Shown one piece after another: positions 1 through 30,834 of a stretch of 64,000 nucleotides of DNA. Below the pieces are notes generated by a model. That model searched no databases. It had not been told where the DNA came from and worked only from the letters and a program-made list of their open reading frames with translations. The stretch lies in NCBI RefSeq assembly GCF_963576545.1, contig NC_083644.1, positions 26,167,393 to 26,231,392 on the forward strand, written 5' to 3'. Position numbers and translations under genes: made by a program. The DNA comes from Limanda limanda (lineage: Eukaryota; Chordata; Actinopteri; Pleuronectiformes; Pleuronectidae). The first letter of the stretch is position 1. Each line of letters begins with the position of its first letter.

Positions 1-2130
1 GCTCGATAGATATGGACAGTAACATCCTGGGTTCTCCATTAATTTCTCAGGTTCTTCCTTTAATTTGTCGACTGCCTGTATCTACAGTATACCCGGCAGA
101 GCATTGGAGACAATGAATAAATCATCTCAATCTAAACTTTGATGGCTCAGTTGCCATGGCACTAATTACATCACCAGGAGGACCCTTATGGTATAATTAG
201 TGTCTCCAACCACACAATTTGTGCATTTGTATGCATAATTCTGTTTTCTATATTTCATTTTCCATTTCTGTATTTTATTAGCATTAGCAGAAAAGAGAAG
301 CTGGGTAAAACTCCGGGCAGGGAGGTTTTAGAATTGGCCTCACTCTTGCATTTGTGATATTGGCTTGACTTCCCTTTGTGTAGTGTGACAAGTTAACGCT
401 TTTCCTGAAGCCTGCAGTGATTTGCTCCTCCTGTGTGTTTTGCATTACTTGTGATAGTGATGTGTACACAGTGCAGTAGGCTCTGGCTTCCCTCAATAGA
501 GATAGCACTCTCCCCTGGTTCAATCCAAAGTCCATGTTTGTGTGACACTAAATTGATAATAAAGATTGTCATTTTACCCTTAACCCTCTGTAGTGGTGTG
601 CTGTTCATCCTGAGGTATCAGACATTTTGTCTCTGGTCTATTTTGCCAGTCGAATTCTCCCATAAATGTCATGGCACACTTTAAACCTTATGATAATGTA
701 AACACATTTCACAATTATGATGAACCCCGTAATCATGTAAACCTGCAGATCCTCCTTGTTTGAACTGCTCTCTCTATTAAATTCAAATTCAAAATAAACT
801 TTATTACCAAGAAGGATCAAAAAACTATATTTTCAAAGCAGCTGATGGATTATTTGTATTAAATATAGAAATCATTATATGAAATATATTATGACAATTG
901 ATAAATGATTACACTCATTATTAAAACCTATAAGCTAATTGAATGCATGGCCATCTTAATATTTTTGATAATTAATTGGTGCTGTTGTTATTGCTACTGT
1001 TATTACTGGTAACGCCATTCAACTTCAACTTCAACTCTCAACTTAATTTGTTGTAATTTGGCACAATGAAAATAGAATTGACAGATAATAACGTTTTACA
1101 ACTATGTTGAACAGAGCACTATCTCAGAATGAACAAAGTGGAACAGCAGAAAAAAAAATTCAGGTTTCACACCCATAATCACGAAATGTGAGGCTGCAGT
1201 GACACAGTCTCCCCAACACTACACAGCTGAAGGCTGAAAAACATCCTGCTCTGATGAATCTGGATCTCTGCTTAGACTGTAGATGGTCAATTCCCAATTT
1301 GACATCAACAGCATGAATCCATGAATCCAACCTGCATCGTGTCAACAGTCCAGACTGCCTTGAATGTCACAGTCTACCTGAGTATTGTTGTTCACCATGT
1401 TCATCTCTTTATGGTCACAGTTTACATTCTTCTAATGGAAACTTCCAGCAAGATAATGCAAAATATCACAAACTGGTTTCATGAAAGTGCAGCTGATGAC
1501 GTGATGCAGTCATGTTACTATCCATCAGAATCTCAAAGGAATATTTATAACTTCTTGTGGAATCCATGCCAAGCAAAGACACAAACTATATGTGCTGTAA
1601 CTAGTTTTTATGTTGTTGCTGGTCGCGGTATAGACACTCCATATAACTGTCTTTTACCTCATCCTCTTGTGATCCCCTCCTGTATGTCCCTCTCTACAGA
1701 ATTCAGATCTATACATCAGCCTAAAACCTTGATGACACAAATCCCCGGCAGCAGAAATAATCTGTGTACAGCTGTCAGTGTGCAGTTGTTCTAAGGACAG
1801 TGACTCAGAGCAGCCCTCCCATATCCTGTTTGCTCTCTGCTAAGTATTGTTTTCCTGATGTCCAATCACAGACAATCTAACTATGTGCTGTGTCTGTGCT
1901 GATTGATGGAAACAAAACACCAGACATGACAGACGTGGAGATTTCCCTGAGGGTCAGACAATTGAACAGCAGCCCCTCCACGTGTGCTGTCTACGTCTGC
2001 CAAACTGGACGACGCAGTAATTGCCAGTATATGAGTAATGTTCGCACATGTTTGAATCCTGAACTAGGAATCTGTTGTTCGGGGTGTGGTGTGCACATGT
2101 GCAGCCTGAGGGATGTCATGATGATCTTAC
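1..2130. other. slc1a7 intron 3, no exon seen
   Basis: AT-rich sequence downstream of exon 3. I looked for the conserved NMFPANLVEATF-type start of exon 4 on the minus strand and did not find it. No clear repeat boundary either. Open frames here (up to 157 codons) have no recognisable content. Confidence 0.6.
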
Positions 2131-19611
<17,481 letters not shown>

Positions 19612-19761
19612 CGTGAGTCACCTATCCCGTATCCTCTCAGCAACCCATAAATGTGGCCAAGTCTTAAAATCCAGGTGTGAGAATGAAAACAGACAAAAGA
19701 AGAGGAAAGAGAAAAAAAACTCCAGGGTGGGATGGGATGTTCTGTGAAATATCCAATCCAG

Positions 19762-19768
19762 TTTTATA
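19762..19768 (-). promoter_or_regulatory. possible TATA box of slc1a7
   Basis: TATAAAA on the minus strand, about 150 bases before the slc1a7 start codon, in otherwise pyrimidine-rich leader sequence. Position fits a transcription start near 19735 and a leader of roughly 120 bases. Assignment is inference from position only. Confidence 0.35.
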
Positions 19769-19811
19769 GTACCTTCAGGCTCAGCATCCCTCTCGTCCCG
19801 TCGCTGCGGCA

Positions 19812-22800
19812 ATCTGCACTAAGCTAAGAAGATCCTCTCACTTTCCCGACTTTCCCTCCCATCCTGCTCCACCCATCATCGTCCCTGCGAGCGCTGACCC
19901 ACCACCAGGGGGGTGGAACAGCTGGCGCCCATGTCCTCTGGGGGTTAACATCACCAATCCTGTTAGAGCACTACTGTATTAAACAGGTCTGAAGCTGGAT
20001 TATAGATCAGTGAACAATTTGACAAAAGGGTAGCAGAGAGAGCTACATCAACAGTAAAGAAAAGGATGCTTTAAAAAACAATCCAACACAGGACATAGTG
20101 ACTGTGATCATAGCAGCTACATAACAGAACAATCACAGAACATGTATATGTGCCGAGGTCGGATCAAAAGTGAGATTGAACCTAAAGATTACACATAAAG
20201 TTACAGGTGTTGACATAGAAACAGATCCCCTTCACATGTCTCCATGTGTGTTACTTTCGACAGCCCAGTACCCTCTGGTTTTTCACCCTTATTGGATTTT
20301 TACGATTTTACAAACAACTTCCAAAAGAGTTTCAAAAAGTCTGGTTTCTCTGTATCTTAGTGTGCATGTAAAACAGAGCATTATAGTTTACTTTACACAT
20401 ACTCACTGTTGCTTTGTGTGTATCATCACTTTGGGTTGTGCACCACAAAGGTCTTGGATAAAGTAAAGAAAAACAGGTCAGATCGCTATAAACCAAGATA
20501 TAAGCAAATAAAAAAGGAGAAGTAGTTACTGTCGCCAAAGGGGATTAAGCTCACTGAGCATGCTTCTTTTCTGGTATTTGACTGATATACCATGAATGAA
20601 AACTGTGTCCCCACCTACTGGCCGAGCGTGATTGTTTGTCGCCCTTTTTCTGTTCCCATCTGGACGAAGAAATGTTGTGAAGCGAAGGTCGTATGGACAC
20701 AGACATATTTTAGAAATTTATGAAAATGCACATGAATGGTCATGTGTTTTCAGGTTTGTTAGTTTGTGTTTGTTGCCGGTTCGTAAATCTTTCCTGTTTC
20801 TGCCTATTTGCTTGACTCACTTTTTGAGATGTTCACCTGCGCTGATTCAATGTCTGAAGCTGACTTTAGATAAAGTAAACCTTCTTGTTACGTTACCTGC
20901 CCTGCACTCTTACTTGAGTGGCATTCGTGTAATTAGATATTTCCTTTGTGTCTTTTCTTGGAGAACCAAAGGGGGGAGCGAACCTGCAGCATCATTAGCC
21001 CTTTTGTTCTCTAACCTGTGTTTTCACTCTTTGATTTAGTATTTGTTTAAAAGTAAAAGTTGACTGCCAGTTTATTTAACAACATTTTCTTCTGCTACAT
21101 GCAATTTCACTTATGTCTTGGGAGAGGGATCCCTAACCTGTTACTTTCTCTGAGGTATCAATAGGATTTCCCCCTGTTAATAGTTTTTTTTTTTGGTAGT
21201 TTCTCCTTACTCTTATTGACAGTTAAGGACAGGGATGTCCAATCTGAAGATATACAATTATTCTACCTTTGTGTTTTAGTAATTCTAATAATACCCCTGT
21301 GTTATGGAGTTTTTCTGGAGGCTGGTGAAATGAGAACTCAGGCAGCAGCTGATGTCTCAGGCAGAATATTACAATGTAGACTTGATACATCAAGGAGACC
21401 AGAAAGTGAAACAATATACAAACGCTAACGGAGTAGGCTAACATGAGCAATTGTCACCCCCAAGTCTGAAGATGTCTCCCACAGCATCACCATATCTTCT
21501 TGTGTCACCCATTCCAACAGCACATCCATGAATGGCTAGAATGATGTTCTATGATCTATGTAATCATCCTATGGGACAGTTAAGCCTAAAATATGCATCC
21601 TAAATCACGTTGTGTACTTACATCTTGCCACTGGTGTAATACTAAAAAGAGTTGAAGTTGGTGCTTCTCTTTCTGGGACATCTGAGTTAGATATAAAAGT
21701 GAGAGTAGAAAATACAATGCACTGTTGGTTGGCTCATCTGGAGTGGTTGTTTGGCTTTTTTGTAATTTGACAGATTATTGTGTGTGTATATGTATTTTGT
21801 TATATTGTTGCCATTGTCTGATATGGATATATCTTCATGTTGTTTTATTAATCATTTTCTACTTCTTTGCCTTCAATGTCCTGTACATGTGTGTCTGTTT
21901 TATGTTTTTTTCATCAACCTACCAGGGACTGCAAATGGAAACCAGCCAGCATGGCTAAATCCTGCACATTTAGATGTTGGACATAAGTATGCATGTTAAT
22001 ATACATTGTCCCTTTTAAGCAAATAAAATCAAATATAACCACAGGCTGAATAGTAGGCGAACAACTATGGTCAGATCGTAAACTGACCTCTAACACTGCA
22101 TTTAAAGAATGAAACACTAGAACAAGAGCATTAATTAAAAAAGAAAACATAAAAGTTAAATATAAAAACTTTCAAGTAAAATAGCAAATGTCAACAGTAA
22201 TTATTAATTTTTCATATAAAAAAAACAGAATCCGAGATGATCAACAATTATCAAAATGTCAGTTATTTTCAGTATAGTTATACTTTTAACATATTACATC
22301 ATCAGAGGAGTCCATACATTTGATAAACATCTGTGCTGTTTTCATTCTAGTCATTAAATCAGCGGCTGTCAGACCTGAGATGGCAAATTAACGTAATTGA
22401 CTGTGTGAAGGATTAGAGAAGTACCACTGATTGGTCCTCTGGGTTATTACTGGAGGCCGAAGACAGACAACGTGCACCAGTTCATTAATTGTAATCCTGA
22501 GAATGACAGCTGTGATTTGGATGCTTAACCTTTACTTAATGAAAATAACTCTGAGGTGATTAACGACACAGAGGAAACTTTATTGTTTAAATTTAACCCG
22601 AAAGATTCAAAACTCATTCAGTCAGTATTTGATTTCATTAAAATATTTGTTTACTATGTAAGAAATGACACAGATCAGTGCCTACCTCTGTGTCTGGCCT
22701 AACACTGAGTTTCTATTTTTGTTAGTATACACAAACTAAAGTCTGATACAAAAGCAAAGGCAAAATTACTTGGGAAACAATTAAGAATTCTGGTAATCAA

Positions 22801-23000
22801 TGTAAAACTGATGAAGTTGGTAGAGCTTCCTCAGCACCATCCACAGCGGATTCATTGTCTTGCAGATAAACAAAAAAAGAAGAAAGTATATGGTTATGCT
22901 TTCCCTTCTCCGTTTGTTGGTTGGTCAAGATACTACAAACTTTGCTCGACAAATTTCCACGAAACTTGTTTGAAGGATACGGGGTGAGTCATACAAATTT
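19812..23000. other. intergenic upstream of slc1a7
   Basis: No gene recognised. GC-richer 19790-19950 probably holds the slc1a7 proximal promoter. A 135-codon open frame at 20632-21039 has no recognisable domain. 21118-21250 carries a diverged copy of the repeat seen at 44760-45060 (GGGAGAGGGATCCCT...CTTACTCTTATTG). Confidence 0.5.
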
Positions 23001-23009
23001 TAAGCTAAT

Positions 23010-23640
23010 CTGTGCAGTCTTGTATTGTTCGCAATTCAACTGCTGACAGGAAGAGACTGGACAGACTGATTAGGAGGGACACCTCGGTCCTGGAATACCC
23101 CCTTGACCCAGTTGAGGTGGAGGGAAAGAGGAGCATGATTGCGAAGCTGTCTTCTCTGATGGAACAACCAGTCCCACCCCCTGCAGGACACCAGCACAGC
23201 ACTGGGCAGCTCCTTCAGCGACAGACTGATTCACCCTAAGGGTCTGAAGGAGAGGGATCACAGGTCTTTCCTCCTGCAGCAGTAAGACTGTAAAACCAGC
23301 TCTGCTCCCAGAAGAAATACATTCACCACCATTATGGACTGCACTTTAACACAATATTCACTTTGCTATACTTATCTGTCTGTGCAATATCAACGGTTCA
23401 TGTGCTATCCATTCACTGTTCATAACCTCACACTCCATATATTTCTTTCTGTCTTGACACTGTATAAACTATATAATTAAATACTAGTTTAATTACATTA
23501 AAAAAATTTCAATATTTCCATAGAATATTTATATTCCTTACACGTAAGTATTGCATGTTACTTGCTGATGTCTTTTTAACTCTTGCCGCTGTAATAAAAG
23601 GGGCTAATAAAGGACTATATTATCTTATCTTATCTTTATT
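23010..23640 (+). mobile_element. Rex1-type LINE 3' end
   Basis: Translation of 23012-23235 gives the C-terminal tail of a non-LTR reverse transcriptase (DRKRLDRLIRRDTSVLEYPLD, then a shifted LRHP-like part). It is followed by about 330 bases of 3' UTR and a tail of TTATC repeats (23619-23637), typical of Rex1/Babar-like fish LINEs. 5'-truncated, with frameshifts. Confidence 0.75.
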
Positions 23641-23669
23641 TAGTGGAAGAAATGAATTTAGTTAAATGG

Positions 23670-23926
23670 ATTTGTATTTATATAGCGCTTTTCTAGTCTG
23701 ATGAAGACCACTCAAAGCGCTTTACAGTACAGTTTCACATTCACCCATTCACACACACATTCATACAGTGCATCTACTTGCAGCACTTTGTTATTCTATG
23801 GGGGGCTATTTAGGGTTCAGTGTCTTGCCCAAGGACAGTTCGGCATGCAGATGGTTCAGACTGGGGGTCGAACCCCCGACCTTCAGGTTGGAGGACGACC
23901 ACTCTACCCCTCAGCCACAGCCGCCC
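23670..23926 (-). mobile_element. tRNA-derived SINE
   Basis: Read on the minus strand it begins GGGCGGCTGTGGCTGAGGGG, with an A-box-like TGGCTGAGGGGTAG and a perfect B box GGTTCGACCCC (23864-23874), then a tRNA-unrelated body (TGCCGAAC, TTGGGCAAGACACTGAACCC) and ends in CGCTATATAAATACAAAT. The two pol III boxes in the correct order and spacing identify a tRNA head. Other copies are listed at 34551, 37473, 38771, 42950 and 60786. Confidence 0.85.
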
Positions 23927-23936
23927 TGTTAGCTTT

Positions 23937-26900
23937 GTCTCCTGTTCTTTCGGTGGAGCGCACGTTGGAAGCTCAGTGTGGTGACATCCAGAGGTTGAAA
24001 GTTATTGTGATGCCTCATGTGAAGCCGTTGTGTGACTGTTGATCCAGAAAGTAGTGCAGCTGTGTCCGGTGACAATGAGAAGGATCACCCTCCTCAGCTG
24101 CGTGGTTGGGAGGTGGTGTGCATGCATGAGGGCTTTACAATTCAGATGGATTTCATTCAGTAATGTATGTATAAATGCCTCATGAGAATACCCAGGGGAT
24201 TATCACAATGCATTTGACTGGTCTTCCATAAATATATATATACATGTGCAGTGGCTGTCAGTATGCAGGAGACCCGGTTCCTCACATGCAATCTATTACA
24301 GTTTTTCTAATTTTTTGAGCTGTCTGTCACTTTTGTTTATTTGTTAGGGTTTTTACTCTGCCAAGGCCCAACAGTCGCCTTAAACTCCACACTACATCCA
24401 TCATGTTCATTTGGGCATAGTCCTAAACGATTGAAGATACATAACTGCTGATTTCCTTTCGAATCCATGATCTCAGCTCCATGTTTGTGGTAGTAAGTGG
24501 TTTGTTGTCCAATTTGTTACCATACATTGAATATATCTGAACAAAGACACTGCACCATGAAACCAAATTTAAATCTGCTGAATCTGGGTTTCTGTTTGGA
24601 TCCTCACCAAATAGCAGATATCAGTCCCCTAAATAAGACATCAGGCGCTTGAATTGTTTCTTCAGAAAACTGTGTCTGTTATGCTGCTGACAAACAAACA
24701 AGCAAAGAAACAAGGATGAAAACAAAGCCTCCTTGAATGGTAACAACCTTGGAGTGGTTGGACTTTTCCAAACCTCATTCACTTATTAACATTAGTCAAT
24801 GTAAATACCTTATTTGAAGTTCCAATTCCGTTTTCCTTTTTTTATAATATAATATAATAAATGATTATGTAATATTATAATAAAATGTGACTTTATCGTT
24901 AATCATCAAATCTTCTTTTTCTTCTTACTTAAAGTAGTATTCCCTGAGTAACATAGGCTGTCCACGATCCCCCTTCATCCTCCCCTCTTCGGTCAACTTG
25001 TTGCCCTGACAACCCATTATCTCGAGTACTTCAATCCAAAAATCTGGTGACTTGTCATTGAAAACAGGGAGCAATACTGAGTAGCTCCTTGGACTTCTGT
25101 TTTCTTTGTACTGTGCAATGCTATGTCTCAGCTCTAACTAGCTCTCTATTATGCGCAAATGTGTGCTGAAGCCAGGGCTGTGGTTCTGTGGACAGGAAAC
25201 AAAACAAAGTGGCTCCGACTGAACCATAAAACAATCTTCTTTCAAAGTAAAACAGGGTGCTTTAATGTGCACCACAATGGTAGACCAGTGGGTGCTCAGC
25301 TTTTGAAGTGATCGACAAGCTTTTTCCAGAATTACCTCCTCCTCCTTTAATTAGCTGAGGGATTGAAATCTTTTCATCTCGCTCTTGGAAGAGAACGAAT
25401 GAGCATATTTTCAGAAATGTCAGATGACAACTTAAAGTCTTTATCAATTGCCAAATCATGTCTCAGGCTAACCTCGGTGCAGCCTGCAGACGGCTTTTTA
25501 TTTTTAACAATGTTATTATTATTATTATTATTATATTTATTATTATTATTTTGTCGTTTTATTTTTTGCAAAGGTCTTTATGTTCCTTATGACGGTTGGG
25601 TCTGCGCTTCTTGTTTTTTTAAGACACATTCTCCTTGTTTGCAGACACAGCCCCGAACTGTTTTGTCTGCCGCACAGATTTTATTTTTTTTATTTATTTA
25701 TTTCAGTCAGAGTTTTAATCTTCTGTTTGCCCAAAGCTCGATAGATTCAGGTCGCTTTGTCCTTCACAGTCTGTCCTCAGGATGAGACCATGTGTGTGGT
25801 AGTGTGTTTTTTTTTTGTTTTATAGCAGTGCAGGGTGTCCTTGGACTGAGAAAGTTCTATAGAAAAATGACGTTGAAGTAATTGAATTCATGATCAAAAG
25901 TATTCTAAATTGAAAAAATGAAAGCAAAATGACAGAGTTTTGATTCAGTGTACTATTCCCAATTCAATTCTCATCTACGAATCAAATAGAAGCAAAGATG
26001 CAAAGGGTATCATGTGGCATAGGCAAGGCTAGCATGGAACTGTCACCCCTCAATAGCATCATCTTGTTCTTTTGCGTTACATGTGGAGGAATCATGAATG
26101 GAGGCGAGCTCTGTGTTGTCTGCGTGTGCCAGGGGAGAGCTGCATATGTGTGAGTAAAGCATGTAGTCGTGCTGGGATCACATGTTTTGCCAGACTCCAC
26201 GGTCACTAATCCCTCTCTTTTACCAATATTCCCACTCTCTCCGGTTTCATCAGGCAGGGATTACACAGTATTAGACAACTTCCCAGAAGCTGACATGCAT
26301 TCATTCATTAAAAACCCAAAGGCCGTTGCTCACACGCCTCCAATGCAGCCAAAATGCACCGATTATGCACCGGGCAACTGCGTATGTAATAAACATGGTA
26401 GAATGGCTGTAAGGCGGTTCTTTAGATTTATGTAGTAGATATATGGCTGCAACCACTGTGCTGTCCTGTGTGGTGTGTGATTATGTAATGTAGTGATGTC
26501 ATCAGGGTGGGAGTGGTATCGAGGTTGTAGTTTAGCAAACGGAGCCTGGCCTTTACCTCTGACCAGCAGGCAATCAGTCTGCAGAGCATGATCCTCCAGC
26601 TGCTAGCTTCTAACCAATGTTACAGCAGGCTCCATTTTGATTTACTTTTAATATCGTGAATGAACCAGGACTGAACGGGTCAGAGCAATAGAGGAAATTC
26701 TGACTCATACACATGAAGGTTGTCGTTTTTTTTCGGTACCAGCTCGGATGGAAACAGGACAGGTTGTTTTGCTTTCCCTCACAAAGCAACATTCACATTG
26801 TGCTCAGCTAAGACTCATTAAACATCTGCTTGGGACAGATGTTGTCTCAAGTAAGCTGCAGAGTGGATGATTGACAGGTTTCTCCTTCCATAAGACATCA

Positions 26901-27385
26901 ACATAAAACCCACTGATTGCTGAATGCACACACACACACTCATTTGGCTGAGAATGATCTTTGTTTCTCATTTTCAATCTGGGTAAAATCCTGGAGGTTG
27001 TTCTAGAGAATTGTCAACAAATCTAAGTTGAGAAATAGGCCACGCCGCTTCAGAAACCTATTTTATTTAATAACATCTATTTAATCTTAAATCCAAGTGA
27101 CAAATTAAGTCCCTGTCATCTCTCATGCCCTCTCTTTGGAGAAACAAGATTATGTATTCACAGCCATGGTGGTGGGTCTGTGTAGCTGTATTATAGCACA
27201 TTTCCTTGAGACTACAAGCTCATAACCGAGTACGACCAACACTGAGAGAAACTTCATTAATTCTAGTCGGAAGACAAACTATGAGGAAATCTGACATGGC
27301 AAACCTTTATTTAAAATAAAACTGCACTATATGATTTTACAGTTAGTGTCAATCATTCATTCTGATAAAGTAACATGCCTTTTGG
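23937..27385. other. intergenic, no gene recognised
   Basis: About 3.4 kb. Contains an ATT microsatellite at 25514-25552 and short fragments of dispersed repeats (for example near 24610, AGATATCAGTCCCCTAAATA, seen again at 44642). Open frames up to 140 codons are low-complexity or featureless. Confidence 0.5.
25514..25552. repeat. (ATT)n microsatellite
   Basis: About 12 ATT units with one ATATTT break; encodes a spurious Asn-rich frame on the minus strand. Confidence 0.9.
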
Positions 27386-27389
27386 CGGG

Positions 27390-27800
27390 GTCAGGCCACA
27401 GGACTGGCTATCCTCTCCCGAGCTAAGGAATGAGGAAATAATCCTCTGGGGTGCTGAATGCAGCCACGAATAGATCCAGTTAGGATCGATCCAATAGATC
27501 CTGTTTCATCACACGCTGCATCCAATGATTAATGATATATTCCTGGGTATAGGGGTTTTAGTCATCCACTTTCCACCGCCATGCTGACACAAATTCTTCT
27601 ATGGGTTTAGGAAGGGAGAGTATGTTGGAAGGCAATCAGTTAGAAAACGCAGGTTATTGATAAACCATTCACGTATTCTTTGACCACAGTGAAAGAGCAC
27701 GCTGTCACAAATAACATAAACAGGAAGCTCTGCTTGCTCATGACCTCTCTGCTCTATCTGGGCAAAGAATCCCATATACCTTCAGAGATATTGATGACTT
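27390..27800 (-). pseudogene. IS630-Tc1-like transposase relic (DDE domain)
   Basis: Minus-strand translation from about 27790 gives VYVICDSVLFHCGQRIREWF, then CLPTYSPFLNPIEEF with a one-base frameshift inside it, then SAWRWKVDD. This aligns throughout with ITWDNVAFHHSQAVTAWF, LPPYSPFLNPIEEF and STWRWKVYD of the intact gene at 31632. The catalytic second Asp and Glu positions are recognisable. A weaker match to the C-terminus continues to about 27390. Decayed copy of the same family; no termini identified. Confidence 0.8.
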
Positions 27801-28996
27801 AAAGTAACATGGTTGGACACTTGTTTGTTCAATTTATTTCTTAATCCTGTAGGACTATATAGACATGCCATATATTTTAATTATTAATAACCTTTGGTAC
27901 AAATAACATTGGAGACAAAAGCTTATTTAGAAAAATAATTTGTCATCATATGGTATTAATTACATCATGATAATGTTACAATGAAATGGCATTGGAAGCA
28001 GATTCTTGATCCACTTCATCATTAACATTAAAACCAACAGTGTAACTTGCTCATGTGACATAACTGTTCCATAGGAACTTTCAATTCTGATGCCATTAAA
28101 CAGCATTCCAGAGTTCCAGAGCTGAGTCATTAACATCATTAATAGTTTTTGATAATATCTTCAAACACTGTGCATGTATCATCAAGGATAGAGTGTGTGA
28201 AATCGCTGCAGTTAATGTGACAGGAGATCACTCACAAAATAAAGAAAAACTATTCGCTTTCAAACTTCTCTTTCCAAATAATATCCCAGAGCGGAGGTTA
28301 GGTTCCAGTGATGTCTGAAATAATCGGTCTGATTGCTCTAAATATATAAATACTGTGGTGCCACTCCTGCGTGTTGCTGCGTGATGGATGCACGCAAATG
28401 GAACGATGAGAAGGAAACAAGTTCAGCGATCACAAAGATGTTTCATCCCATGATGATCAATGATCAGCTGATATAGATTTTGATAGATCTGTGATCTGTG
28501 ATCTTTGTGCTGAACTGACTCCAGTATCACACAGATCGAACCGAACCATCCCAGTACAAACCCAAGCATATAATAATAAATCAGTTAAATCTTATAGATT
28601 GGGAGCATGAAAACTTTTCTGACAGTGTGAAGCGATAATTTGTTTTGCTCCATTCTTTCTATTGTCCTCACTCCCACACACTGTATTATCATCAGCAGCA
28701 GCAGAGTATCCGTGTGTGTCACATGAATGCCGTTCCGTTAAATCACTCTTCACCTCCACCTCACTAACAACACCTTGATGTCAGTGTCGGAGAGTTTCGC
28801 TTCCACTTCTTATTGCTTGATGCCATGATTAATCCATTAGCCCATTGGTGACGGTCACCAGGACAATTCAATATTCATGAGGCCCCTCGCATTGACCATT
28901 TATGGTTGAATGTGGACGTGTACAGGGCGGGATATTAGGCAGATCCAAGTAGGAACGTTTTCCAGGTTTTGTAAATCGGATTTAGTTTTTTTTGCT

Positions 28997-30039
28997 TACA
29001 GTTTTTCTCAGTTGTTAACACACAAAAAGCGAAAATTCCGCACAATTTGCACAACCCTCACTTCATGTACCAATCGCTCGACCCAATTTGGCACTACTTC
29101 ACAATACCTTATCTGCATTAGACTCTGACTTTTCTTCTTTAGACTCTGATGTCAATTACACATCACCTTGTTGTCAAAACACTACACACAATGTTCAGTT
29201 GTTGCACACACTTCTCAAGTAAAATCTCAAAGCATCAACCTACAACACACAAATACTCAAATCTCTAAACATTCAGGTCTGTTGAGCAATTTGCCATCAG
29301 GACTGCAGCATAAAAGTGCCTTCAGCCTCTGTTTTGTTTGATGAACAATGGAATACAATAGAATACAGTGTGCTCAGAGTATTTATATTTTGCAGGACTG
29401 AAAGAGAACCACACCGTGGAGGAAGAACACGCATTTTCACAGCCGAACAAGAGACTGAAATTGTAGATATGGTTTGTGAGAACAACGCTATCACACTCAG
29501 ACAAATAAAAACAAGGATCCTGGCTGACCATGTCAGCCTCTCTACATTGGACCGTATTCTTCATAGGAATGCCATGCGGATGAAACAAGTGTACAGGGTT
29601 CAATTCGAACGGAACACAGACGCATCAAGGAGTTACGGCGAGAGTTTGTGCTTGTTAGTACCAAACATTCAGCACTGACACATGCATGTATTGTATCAGA
29701 GTCATTGTCATTCATATAGTGTGTTCCATTTCGATGATTGTGTTTTCAATTTTGCACTTCAGTGTGCTGTAAATGCTTGGAAGTGTGCAAGCAAATGCTT
29801 AGTTGTGTGTATTCAATAAATGGTATGTGTGTGTCATTTGAAAATATGGCTGTGTGTACCAAATGAAAACACGAGTTCCATTTTGTGAACAGTTAAGAGA
29901 TTTGATGGCAAAGAGTCATCTTGCAAAGGGAGTGTCAGGTTTAGCATTTTGTGTGTGAGGTTTTCAGTTTTCTGTGTGCAGTTTTGAGAAAGCCGTTATT
30001 GTTTTGAAAAACGTGTGTTAACAATTGTGAAAAACTGTA
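28997..30039 (+). mobile_element. non-autonomous IS630-Tc1-like element, HTH remnant
   Basis: 1043 bp bounded by inverted repeats TACAGTTTTTCTCAGTTGTT (28997) and the reverse complement of a matching TACAGTTTTTCACAATTGTT (ending 30039). TA lies at both ends. It encodes only the second helix-turn-helix part of the transposase; the catalytic domain is missing, so it is an internal-deletion derivative. Confidence 0.85.
29316..29678 (+). pseudogene. transposase HTH fragment
   Basis: 120-codon frame. Residues about 34-53 (GGRTRIFTAEQETEIVDMV) align with GGRGKLLNHQQELAIVDMV of the intact transposase at 32404-32686. The match continues through NNAITLRQIKTRIL and RILHRNAMRMKQVYRVQFER. A 32-base segment present in the neighbouring copy (encoding an IFRNVQTVSL-like stretch) is missing here, and there is no DDE domain, so the frame cannot encode an active enzyme. 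Confidence 0.8.
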
Positions 30040-30834
30040 AAAACTAGGATCCTGGCTGACCATGCTACATATTTAGAAACGTCCAGACCGTCAGCCTCTC
30101 TACATTGGATCGTATTCTTCATAGGAATGCCATGTGGATGAAACAAGTGAACAGGGTCCCATTCAAACAGACCACAGACCTCATCAAGGAGTTACAGCAA
30201 GAGTTTGTGCTTGTTAGTACCAAACATTCAGCACTGACACATGCATGTATTGTACCTGTAATCCAATATTGTTGCTTTTCTACAGTGTCTCACTGTAGCC
30301 CACTGTGTTGACCTCTCTGTGTCCATACTGTCACTTGCATTCTCATGCTGTCTGTGTCAGCACTGTACTGTTCTCTGTGTGTACCGAAATAAACCTTTTT
30401 TTGCTGCATATTTGTGTGCTGTTTTATGTTTGACTATGAAAAAAGTAGGCCTACACTGAGACACTTTACAAAAGGAGAAATGGCTCATTCTCCAGAGTCA
30501 TTTTCATTCATATGGTGTGTTCCATTTCGATTAATGTGTTTTCAATTTTGCCCTTCAGTGTGCTGTAAATGCTTGGTAGTGTGCAGCAAATGCTTAGTTG
30601 TGTGTACTCAATGAATGGTATGTGTGTGTCATTTGAAAATATGGCTGTGTGTACCATATGAAAACACGAGTTCCATCCTGTGAACAGTTAAGAGATTTGA
30701 TGGCAAAGAGTCATCTTGCAAAGGGAGTGTCAGGTTTAGCATTTTGTGTGTGAGGTTTTCAGTTTTCTGTGTGCAGTTTTGAGAAAGCCGTTATTGTTTT
30801 GAAAAATGTGTGTTAACAATTATGAAAAACTGTA
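30040..30834 (+). mobile_element. 5'-truncated second copy of the HTH element
   Basis: Starts directly at the right end of the previous element, at the point equivalent to about 29509 of that copy, and runs to its own right terminus (GTGTGTTAACAATTATGAAAAACTGTA, 30808-30834). It retains the region lost from the first copy plus about 200 extra bases with AATAAA (30388-30393). Also lacks the DDE domain and any left terminus. Confidence 0.8.

Noticed and set aside
1321..1794. 157-codon open frame near the left edge
   Set aside because: Looks random in composition, is on the strand opposite to slc1a7, and carries no recognisable motif. Not the missing slc1a7 exon 4.
20632..21039. 135-codon open frame
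   Set aside because: No domain, no splice context, no homologous motif; Leu/Phe/Cys-rich chance frame upstream of the divergently oriented slc1a7.
23864..23926. Possible tRNA gene on the minus strand
   Set aside because: A and B boxes are present, but the rest does not fold as a mature tRNA and it continues into a SINE body with copies elsewhere.
28419..28518. Imperfect inverted repeat around GTTCAGC...ACAAAGAT
   Set aside because: Arms match only with a 3-base gap and there is no target duplication; too weak to call a MITE.
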